Shown here one piece after another: positions 37,060 through 47,309 of a stretch of 64,000 nucleotides of DNA; the stretch's first letter is position 1, and each line of letters begins with the position of its first letter. The notes below the pieces were generated by a model. The model was not told the DNA's origin. It worked only from the letters and a program-made list of their open reading frames with translations, and did no database searches. Position numbers and translations under genes: made by a program. The stretch lies in the NCBI RefSeq assembly GCF_021917145.1, contig NC_061065.1, forward strand, positions 9,332,351 through 9,396,350, read 5' to 3'. This stretch comes from Hypomesus transpacificus. Its lineage: Eukaryota > Chordata > Actinopteri > Osmeriformes > Osmeridae.

Positions 37060-40000
37060 ATGTGTTCAATTCCTGAACTCCCAACACCTGGTTCAAATGT
37101 ATCAGTTCTCATCAAGAGAGTGAATTTGAATCCTCTCTGTGTTCTCGTAGAGTTCTGGTGTAACTTTGATCAAGAGAGGAAAATTGCTCATCAATGTTTA
37201 CGAAAAGATATTCAGTGTCCCAGAGAAGCCTTTCAGGAGCTGGAGGGAAATCCAGGGGACCAGTGCTTGGTCAGTGTATTTGAAACATGGTACCGGGCAC
37301 GCATAGTATCCAAAAATGGCTCAAACTACAATGTCTTTCTCATTGATGAGGGCAGAAGCTTAAGTGCCACCACTGGCATGTTGGCATGGGGTCACAGTGA
37401 GTTTTTTCGTCTACCACCAGAGGTCGAATTCTGTGTTCTCTCCAACGTGTTACCGCTGTCTACAGAAAACCGGTGGTCCCCAGTGGCATTGGAGTTCCTG
37501 AAATCTCTCTGTGGACAGCAAGCCACTGCTTCTATCCAAGATGTCCTGGTGCCCCACAGAACCTTCCTCCTGGATATCCCCAGCATATCCAGGCAGATGT
37601 ACGAAATGGGATTTGCCAAGAAGCTTCCAACTGAAAGATTCAGGCTCTTTGTTTCAAGGTCATTGCAGGCACACAGTGGAGCAGCAACGTCAAACCAACC
37701 TCAGCAGATCTCAATGAAAAATGATCCACTGGACCGACACGAACAGATGGAAAAGCAACAACAGTACATGTATCCTGAGCTTCAAACGGAAACCGTGGAG
37801 ACTGTTATCATCACTGAAGTCACAAACCCCCTGCGTCTTTTCTGTCAGCTAAAGGTCTTCTCGCAAGAGCTGAGGAAGCTTACCGAGCAGATCACCCAGT
37901 ACTATGAGGGCAGAGTTCAAACGGGCCTCAGCAGACCTCAAACCCTTGGCTCCCCATGTGCCTCACGAGGAAGTGACGGGAAGTGGTACAGGTCAGTTCT
38001 ACAACAGCTCTTCCCAGCCAACAGTGTAGTGGAGGTACTGCAGGTGGATAACGGGAAGAAACAGTTTGTTCAAATGGAAAACATTCGATTCCTGGCTGCA
38101 GAGTTTTTCAGGATGCCTGTTGTGACATACGTCTGTTCCCTCCATGGCATTATTGACAAAGGAGTCGGATGGACAGTCCCTCAGATCGATTATCTTAAAA
38201 CCCTTATCCTGAACAGGACTGTGATTGCCAAATTTGAGTACCAGAGTCTCTCTGAGGGCGTGCATTATGTGACACTCTACGGAGATGAAAACATGTGCAT
38301 CAACAAAATGTTTGGCTCTAAGGAGAAATGTATTCTTGAGTGTGAAGGATCTCATGGAGATTATGCTGTGTGTAGCAATACTGCACCAAAACTTCAACAC
38401 TTGAGTGGGATAGAAACTCAACTAAGTCCTTCCTCTGGTGATGCGACTGAAACACGGGTGAAGTTCACAGCAGAAGATCTCCAGCTCCAGTCTTCCCATG
38501 TGGCAGTGGTGCAGCACGTGAACAACCCATCAGAGTTCTGGATTCAAACACAGAGGTATGCTGTTGAGTTTGATCAGCTGATGAATGACATGTCTGACAT
38601 GTACAGCAACCCAGAGGGTGCAGACATGATCAAACATCCAACAGTCGGTCTTTATTGTGCCGCCAAGTCTGAAGATGATGCTTTTTACAGAGCAACTGTG
38701 TCTGGCATCACTGGCCACCAGGTTACGGTATTTTTTGTTGACTATGGAAACACAGAGATTGTTGAGTGTGGCAATCTCCGGGTGCTTCCGGACAGGTTGA
38801 AAGAGTTACCTCAGCTCGCCTTGAAATGTAGCCTAGCAGGCATCAGACCAAAAGATCGAAAATGGAGTCAAGATGCTTCTGACTTTTTCACAACAATAGT
38901 GGTAGACAAGATTGTCGATGTGCATATAACTTCCAAATGGGATGGCGGTTATGTTGTTAATCTTACAAATTCATCAAGTGATGGAGAGAGGGATCTTAGT
39001 GAGCTGATGTGCACAGCTGGCTATGCAGTAAACAACGAGAAGACATCAAAAGTCGTCAGTGGGCCTACTGCTCTCCCCACGGCACTGAACCCAGGAGACA
39101 TTCCATATGACGCATACAAGACAAGTTTCACAGCTTTATCCACTGAGGATTCAACTGGAAAAGAAAGCAGAACTGCCTTCAAGGAGCATTTATTCCCAAT
39201 AGGAAGCTCATTTGAAGTCAACGTGTCCTTCATTGAAAGTCCAAATGACTTTTGGTGTCAACTGACAAAGAATATGGGCCACCTTAAACTGCTCATGCAA
39301 GACATCCAACACTTCTACACAGACAGCCAGTTTCTGCCCCCTGTGGAGACAGCTTGTGTCGCCCGTCACCCAGACAATGGAATGTGGTACAGAGCCTTGG
39401 TCATCCAAAAGCATGCTACACCTCATGTCGATGTACTGTTCATAGACTATGGTCAAACTAAGACTGTCTCCATTCAAGACTTGAGAAATATAAACCCTTC
39501 CTTCCTGAAACTCCGAGGTCAAGCTTTCCGATGCAGCCTGTACAACCTCATTCACCCCACTTCCCATAGTACTGTCGAATGGACAGAAGATGCCATAGCC
39601 CAGTTTCAGGACTTTGTTGATACTGCAGCAGACAACTATGTGGCACTGAAGTGCACCATCTATGCAGTCATGTTTGATGCCCAAAAGGTGGTCTTTAACG
39701 TAGTGGATCTGGAAACACCCTTTGTGAGTGTCTGTAGCCTAATGGTTCAGAAAGGACTCGCCAACCGTGCTCCGTCTAAGAAAGCACCTCCCTACCCTTT
39801 CAGGTTGGACACGTACTACTACTCCACCCACGGCATCAAAACAGGAATGGAGGAGTTGGTGACAGTGACTAGTGTGAAAAGTGTTAATCACTTCTACTGC
39901 CAGCTAAAAAGGAATGCCACAATCATCGAAGGACTGGCGGAGAGTGTCAATGCCCTGTGTCATCAGCTGGAGCGTTCAAACTGCCCCCAAACATTTGGAA

Positions 40001-43000
40001 CAGTTTGCTTTGCCAAGTATACAGATGGACAATGGTACAGAGGACAGATCAAGGCTACACAGCCCACTGTCTTTGTTCACTTTGTGGATTACGGAGACAC
40101 CATTAAAGTTGACAAATCGAACTTGCTTCCAATCCCTATTGAAGCTAGTGAGATCATGTCCGTCCCCGTGCAAGCTGTGGAATGTGGACTGTCGGATATC
40201 CCAGGTGAGGTTTCCAATGAGGTCAACAGCTGGTTTGAAACTTACATGACTGACTGTACATGCAGGGCTCTTGTGGTGGCAAAAGAGCCAAGTGGAAAAC
40301 TGCTTGTTGAGCTTTATGATGGGAAAACACAAGTTAATGCCAAGACTAAGGAGGAACTTCGCATTAAAGAGCACAGGATTGAAAACCAGGGACACAATGA
40401 CAAAGTCACCAACCAGAGCGCTCCTAAAGCAACTGGACCAGCAGAAGAAATCCCTAAAAAGAGAAGGATTCCCTATCAAGCACCTTACACAACACCACAT
40501 CAGAGGCAGACAACTTTCAGGAATGGAAATGTCCGAAATGGTGCAGAGCCAAGAGAAGTCGGTGTCATTGAGATGAAAACTGTTCCCCAGACCGAGACAA
40601 AGCGTTTCCCAATTCCCAAGTCACCTCTCAGCCCAGCTCAACAAACTAACTATTTTGGGCCAAAAGCACAAGTGCAAACTCTTCCGAAGTTATCAGACTT
40701 GCCCGCAAAATGCATCGAGACTGGTTTGGAGACAGATGTCTTTATTTCGCACTGCAACAGCCCGTGGAGCTTCTTTGTACAGTTGACCAATGAGGAAGAT
40801 GACATATTTTCCTTTGTAGAAAAACTCAATGAAGGACAACAGATGACTGAGACTGTAGATGTCAGAGATTTGCATCAAGGTGACTTGGTGAAAGCCGTGT
40901 TTCCAGATGATTCTTCATGGTACCGTGCGGTGGTACAGGAAGTATCAAGAAGTGGGACAGCTTCTGTGGAGTTCATAGACTTCGGAAACACAACCACTAC
41001 TTTAGTCTCCAAGATGGGTAGACTCGACGCATGTTCCATAGAATGTCCCAGGTTTAGCATTCACTGCCTGCTAAGTGGAACACCAGCTCAGGAAGAAAAA
41101 GATGAACTGAACCGAGAAATCTTGTCCAAATTCAAAGAAGAAATTGGAGCAGGTGGTGACAAAGAGCTGAAATGCAAGTTTGTGAAACAATCTGGATCTG
41201 TGTGGGAAGTCAGCCTTTGGGACAGTGGCCGACAGGTCACATGTGGCATACCTCCTAAACATCCAGGAACCTTATCTGATGCGACACCAGAGAGCACCAT
41301 GGCACTCAGTCAAGTAAAAGAAAATCCCCAACAAAGTTGTTCGGTAAAAGAGTTGGCACCAGAGAAAGTCCAATTGAGCAACATTGAATCTGGGTGTTTC
41401 TGCAAAGCAGAAATTGCAGTGGGACAGACCATGGAAGCCTATGTCTCAACTGTCATTGGCCCTCAGTCTTTCTGGTGTCAGTCGGCTAATTCAGATGAAC
41501 TTGACAAGATCACAAAAATGGTCAGTGAGGTGCAGTACAAACCAGTTGAGATTGACACCCTTTCCACTGGAAGTCCATGCATTGCTATTTTTACAGATGA
41601 CGAGCAGTTGTATCGTGCAGAGGTCAGAAGCATAGAAGGAGATTACCTATCCATTCTCTTTGTTGATTATGGAAATGAGTCCCGAGTTAACATAAAAGAT
41701 GTACGAGCATTGCCTCCTCTGCTGTTTAAGATTCCTCCACAAGCTTTCCTCTGCCAGCTCGAAGGGTTTGATGCATCTCAAGGCACCTGGGATGACAAGG
41801 CAGCAGACCAGTTATCGGAGCTGATAACAGACAAGCTTCTTCACCTGACTTTTTTGACAGTGTCCAGTGATGAAGCGGGCCAGACCACATGTCTTGTCCA
41901 AGTGGAACTTGAAGGCCAAATGGTAAATGAGGTGATGAAAGCTTACTGGAAGAGCAATACAGTGGACGAACCAGATGCCACAGGCGAGTCAACTCCATGT
42001 GCCAATCCGTCACTGCCATGTGAATCAGTGCAGATTGGGGAACAAACAGCTGTGATGGATCCTTGTCCACAAGAACCATCTAAAACCACCACAAAACAAA
42101 CATTTGACACTTTAGTTCAGAGTACAGTTCAAGAAGAACTTGACGATGGTTTCCATGAGGGCCACAAGGATTGTCCAACAATCATTCCAGGTACAGGTCA
42201 GAAGCATGCTGACGAGGACCCATACTTAGAGAGCACACCTGAAAATACAGATTTGGACATTGGCCAGAAAGATGACACTGAGTCAACCACAGATCTCCTG
42301 GATAAAGACAGAGAACCAACTGAGAAGGATGAAGTACTGCAGACAGTTGAAGAGAAGACAGATTTGCCTGTAGTGTTATCCAACATTGTGGAAGATGATA
42401 CAAAGACGGTAACCGTGATTGAGATATGTAAAGAGCAACTCAACGAAGCAGAACAACAGACAGATTGTTTGTCAGACAGTGGTGTTTCCAGTGGTGATAA
42501 ACTTACAGTGGCCTTGGTTGCCAACCAGAACGTGCTCAAAGAAGACTGTGTGGATCAAGATAGGTTGCAGGTTTCATTGTTGGACCAAGCGTCAAGTGTG
42601 GTTGACTCAGAATCTGCCCGGTTATTGGAAGAGATCCCTAAAGAGACGACTTTGCCACATCGTGACCAGAGCCAAGATGATATGTGCACAGAAGTCTCCA
42701 AACTGCATGTAGAGAATACCTTGGAGAGCCCAGAGACCAGTCACACTGCCCCACAGGATCTTAAAAGCAAAGATAAGGACTCTTGCGTCACATCTGAAGA
42801 ACTCAAAAATCTGTGTGAAGAACATGAGTCCATAGACCTGAATGAAGAGAGCATCTCTGACACTGTTCTTGAGACTGGTAAGTGACACCCTTGAAATTAT
42901 AATCACATTTCAAGTGTTAACGACCCCTGAATTGATGCACATGACTAAATGTTGGGTCAATTGTCTTTCAGAGTTTGGTCGACTTCAGAGGGCCGGGGAG

Positions 43001-45429
43001 AACATTGCTGTTGGATCCAGTTATGTAATCTGGTCGATAGCCAGGAAGACCTGGTGCAAAGCAAAGGTTTTGAAAGTCTTTGAAGACTCTGTCAAGGTAA
43101 GATAATGTCCTTGTAATTATTTTTGATTTATTTACATTAATTGTTGTGACAATTAATTATGATTGTTTATTTTATTTTAGGTTCTTCTGGTTGAGCATGA
43201 TTCTGAAATGGTGGTAGATCCGCAGAATATCTTATGCACGTCTTCAGAGTCTGAGCAAGTGTGTTTTGCAGCATTGAAATATATTTTTAAATATTTTTGC
43301 CAACCTTTAGCTCATTCAACCATATTGTGAATGTTTACAGAGTGAATCGGATGAGAGTGAACATCAGTTTGACACTGGCTCGTCAAATGAAGGGTCCCAG
43401 TATTGTGAGTTGGTCAACTTGGGGATTCCATGTCTTTGTAAGACTTGTCAGTGCAAGAATGTTTTGAATTCAGTTGAGTTTCTTTGTTTTATATTTTGAT
43501 ATTTGCCAGACTTGGATGAGGATGCTGACGACAGCGACAACACAATCTCAGGAGATGATCCCAACAATACAACTTCAGAGAAATTGGTAAAGTATTTAAT
43601 AATTGGTCATTTAATGTTTGAAACAGTCAGTGTCAAGATGTTGGGTACCTGACTCAACATTGTTCGCTTGATTGTGAGAGATTAACAAGATACATTTTGT
43701 TTCTCTCAGGCTGTTTTGGAGGAGGTGGTTGGTCCAGACCAGACAGTTGAGGTGCCACCAGAAGACCCAGATCAACTGTGCAGTGTAGCGTCCCTTTAGA
43801 TTTGAACTATACACACATTGTCAATTTACATCAATTTGCATTATATGCTACATTTAGAAACACAATAATTCTGAATCATCCCAGGTCCAGGACATTTTCG
43901 ATCTCTCTCTTTCTGCACCATTGGAGGACTGTTGTGGTAGGTGCTCCTCATCAACCCTTGAAATGCAACACTGCAGATATGTTGACCCTTCCTATCTTCA
44001 TGACTGGTGGTGTGTTAAGAATGTCTCATGTGAATGTGTACATTTTACTTATGTGCAGGGAAGAGAGTTGAGATTACAGATGCGACCACAACGGATGCTC
44101 TATCCTCTTTCCCTGCACAGGACAAGGTAAAGTTTTGATGGCGGTCACACAGTTTCGATTCATTTAACATATCTGTCCTTCATATCATTGCTTTGTTTTT
44201 TGTTGTAGTTGAGGGTGGACGTAAAAGAGGTGCAGCTTTCTTCTGAACCAAGTACAGGTACTCAGTTTGGATGTGAAATGTGTGGCACACTTGCAGAACG
44301 ATTTAGCTATATGTACATCAGGGATGTATCACAATAAACAAAAATTCTACAACAAAAAAAGGATTAAAGGCGTTTTGTATGAATATAAGACAAGAATCCA
44401 ATGCGAACAGTAACAAAACAACATGAAGTTGACTTTTCAATATCAGCTTACGATACACCCGTGTCCGAGACTGAAGAGGCAGTGTCCGAGACGGAAGAGG
44501 CAGTGTCCGAGACGGAAGAGGCAGTTGCAGCTAATGTGGAGAGCGAGTCCAGGGTTATTACCCAAGAAGACAAGGTAACAAAACTATTTCAGTGAACTCT
44601 AGAGTAAACTCTTTTCATAAACTCTAGATAAACTCTAGAGTTCTAAAGAGTTTACTCTAGAGTTTATGAAACCATGACTTCATTTACCACAAAAAAAGTT
44701 TAAAATCGAAACTTGACATTTTTTCTGTTGTTCTTCAGGATGTTTCAGAAGGCTCCTGTCCTGAACAATGTAGATATGGTACGTTGTACTAACTTGTGAC
44801 AAAACTGGACCTGCTTGGAATGTCTGTTAATCTTTTTTAATTTATTGGCCTTCTTCAAGATTAATCTTAAACTGTCTGTTAACCCTAGTAAAATACTTTA
44901 TTCTGTATTGAAAAAGTCTGATTTGCCATCTGCTAATGGGTTATTTACTGTCTCCAACATTTGCGCTGAAAGAGTTTGAAGGGACCGAGGCAGATATTGT
45001 GGCCAATGCTGTCTCACAAGATGGGGTAAATGCAAACATATAGGTTATTAGTTTAGTATTATGTCACAATTATTTTAACAATACTCTTGTCTTTTAAAAG
45101 GATAATGTGCTAGCTGATTATGTGAAGGCTTCCAATCTTGATGATTTTGGTGAGTGATCTTGTCAGTCTATCACAACATTCATGTGCATTAGATGAGTGA
45201 CTTCTTGGTAATTTATAGATCAGAGTTCAAAATCAGTTAATCTTGTCAGAGTTGGATTGAACTAATGTAACTGTATTGTCAGGTAGTATGTTCTCTCTTT
45301 GTAATGTGTTCAGAGCATCAGATGAACTCTGTGACCCATCTCACCTTGAAAGTTGAGGACTGCTCTGACGAGGACAGTGTTATATTTGTGAGGGAGACAC
45401 TCCCTGCCCATCAGCATTTGAGGGACTAA
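37060..45429 (+). CDS. tdrd6: Tudor domain-containing protein 6
   Basis: A germ-granule scaffold that reads methyl-arginine on Piwi-type and other germ-plasm proteins. Exon 37060-42877 encodes 1,939 codons plus one base. Then 42972-43096, 43181-43258, 43341-43404, 43510-43586, 43710-43784, 43885-43936, 44059-44126, 44209-44257, 44447-44574, 44739-44778, 44973-45025, 45101-45149 and 45314-45429 keep phase: 2,263 aa predicted. Seven Tudor cores of WYRA..DYGN type centre near residues 77, 307, 542, 775, 991, 1286 and 1517. Residues about 1940-2000 form a small SMN-like module (VIWSIARKTWCKAKVLKVF). The rest is acidic. The start ATG gives MCSIPELPTPG, like the MCS start I know for TDRD6; the open frame before it begins at a non-ATG codon. 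Giant first exon, C-terminal module and the neighbour pla2g7 favour TDRD6 over TDRD15. Small tail exons are less certain than the large exon. Confidence 0.92.
44467..44529 (+). repeat. 21-bp x 3 in-exon repeat (VSETEEA)
   Basis: Inside a tdrd6 tail exon, GTGTCCGAGACNGAAGAGGC plus A occurs three times, encoding VSETEEA three times. Copies two and three are identical and copy one differs by one silent base, so the expansion is recent and in frame. Confidence 0.9.
44595..44664. repeat. 20-bp inverted repeat in a tdrd6 intron
   Basis: AACTCTAGAGTAAACTCTTT (44595-44614) is the complement of 44645-44664. The loop contains further CTCTAGA palindromic words, so the segment can fold several ways. It lies about 20 bases after the donor of the VSETEEA exon. 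Confidence 0.75.
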
Positions 45430-45897
45430 AGAATGGACTTCATCAGCTTGTCAGACTTGTTTTTTTTGTGTATGGAGATTTTCAAGTTGGGTTTGCCAGT
45501 TCATTAAGCTGCTTTCAGTCATCATACATGGCTCTAGCAAAATATTATTTTCAAGATGAGCAATTTGTTTAATTGCAGTTACTTGAATTAAACACTTTTT
45601 TTTCAGGTGGATTGGCTTTATGCCTCACTCATGTTGATTTGTGTTGATATACTAACAAGTGGGAAAGTTATTGTGAATACCTTTTGTCCCCACTTTTAAC
45701 AGCTTTTGTTTGAGTATAATCTGCAACATTGTGTCTGTTTAAGTTAATTTAGAAATTTATTTTGTACAATTGTTAATGTTTCATTGCTGTTGAATGCACA
45801 TATAACTGAATTAAGCTTCTGCTCACATCTGAAGTGAAACACGAAAGTGTTGATTTCAGAAGACGGATTGTCGTTTCTATAAAAGGAAAAAAAAGGA

Positions 45898-45941
45898 AAT
45901 AAATGTGCAGTGTCATCTAAGTCATTTGTTTAAACAATAAA
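45898..45941 (+). terminator. tdrd6 poly(A) signals
   Basis: Two AATAAA hexamers at 45898-45903 and 45936-45941, about 470-510 bases after the tdrd6 stop. They mark a plausible 3' end. Confidence 0.55.
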
Positions 45942-46260
45942 TATCCGGACGTTTCAAAAGTGACTCTTTCTAGTTTAAACTGAACTGAACCCAGAGGTTA
46001 GGCAAGTCAAGTGACACCATTACTACATCAAGTCAATTCTCCAATTACTTGTTTTACTCAAGTTTTCTGTTCTCATATTTTGAGTTTTTTTAGGATGTTA
46101 AAGTAGGGTGAGTTTCATTACCTAAAAGTTAAGGATTGAAAGTACAGAAATGTCATGGCATAATACAGGATGTTACAGGAATCTGCTTAGCCTAAAACCA
46201 CTGAAAGTGTAGTTATTTAATAAGTACTTTTTTTTGGTTTGGTGTATACATATACAAGTT

Positions 46261-46320
46261 AATGCAGTACAGTTGTGTACAAAGTAAATTAAAGCAGTAC
46301 AGTTGTGTACAAAGTAAATT
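46261..46320. repeat. 30-bp tandem duplication
   Basis: The word GCAGTACAGTTGTGTACAAA followed by GTAAATT occurs twice at a period of 30 bases. Confidence 0.85.
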
Positions 46321-46980
46321 TCAGACAGCATGATGGATTGCAAAACATGTAAAAGATGGTTAGAAAATCTGTTACATTTTGATCCAGCCAGGGACATGGT
46401 TCTTTAAGGCAGATGATGTATGGAGCTAGTAATCTTTAAGAAACAACTTATCATTCATCGCTCAACAAACTTTTAGTGTTTAAAATGTTTGGTTTGTCTA
46501 TCAATTCACTAACCCTGACTTGTAATTAAGTAATCTGTGCAATCATGCTTGATAAATACATATTAGTTCAACAATGAGGTCATATACAGTCTTCAATCTA
46601 CAAAATGTTGAAGTCATCCAGGTGCCTTGGCCAATTATCTACAATCACACTGCAACCATAGTTAACATGTTAAAAGAACACAAGCTAAAATATGTTCAAT
46701 GACTATGACAACTGATGCATACAATCAAGTATTTGTATGTCCTGTATACATCTATGTATATAAACATCCTAGGAATCAAACTCATCGTAATCATAACATT
46801 CCTCACAAGAAATTACATGCCCAGGCATGGTTCAGATTGACAAAAGTTTTTGAATGTTTTACATTAGACCATCAATCACTCACAACATGCAAGGCTGAGA
46901 GTGGCACACAGGTAAAGTGAGTGAGTGCACTTGTATTGACTTGCTAATAACCTCCACTGACAACTAATCCCACTGGTTTA

Positions 46981-47309
46981 GAGTAAGGTACGGTGGGTCA
47001 GATGGAAGACTGGAGCAGAGTGAGTAAGGTACGGTGGGTCAGATGGAAGACTGGAGCAGAGTGAGTAAGGTACGGTGGGTCAGATGGAAGACTGGAGCAG
47101 AGTGAGTAAGGTACGGTGGGTCAGATGGAAGACTGGAGCAGAGTGAGTAAGGTACGGTGGGTCAGATGGAAGACTGGAGCAGAGTGAGTAAGGTACGGTG
47201 GGTCAGATGGAAGACTGGAGCAGAGTGAGTAAGGTACGGTGGGTCAGATGGAAGACTGGAGCAGAGTGAGTAAGGTACGGTGGGTCAGATGGAAGACTGG
47301 AGCAGAGTG
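46981..47309. repeat. 41-bp minisatellite, about 8 copies, overlapping the pla2g7 stop
   Basis: The unit begins GAGTAAGGTACGGTGGGTCA and ends GGAGCAGAGT; copies appear identical at a period of 41 bases (for example starts at 46981, 47022 and 47063). The rightmost copy contains the last codons of pla2g7 on the minus strand (TLLQSSI and TGA at 47287-47285). The array is therefore terminal coding sequence plus the first part of the 3' UTR multiplied in tandem. Confidence 0.92.

Larger units (their letters stand above)
45430..47284. other. Convergent 3' region of tdrd6 and pla2g7
   Basis: It holds the tdrd6 3' UTR, a 30-bp tandem duplication (46261-46320), and then the 41-bp minisatellite at the 3' end of pla2g7. 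No additional coding exon was recognised. Confidence 0.6.

Noticed and set aside
43785-43799. Stop codon at 43797 as the end of tdrd6
   Set aside because: A donor at 43785 (AGT|GTAGCG) keeps phase into several further exons with acidic coding content; the stop is kept only as an intron-retention alternative.
37060-45429. Assignment as TDRD15
   Set aside because: TDRD15 lies in the 2p24 region with vsnl1 in mammals, but the MCS start, C-terminal module and the pla2g7 neighbour fit TDRD6 better.
46981-47309. CRISPR-like array
   Set aside because: Copies are contiguous with no unique spacers, and this is a vertebrate genome; it is a minisatellite.
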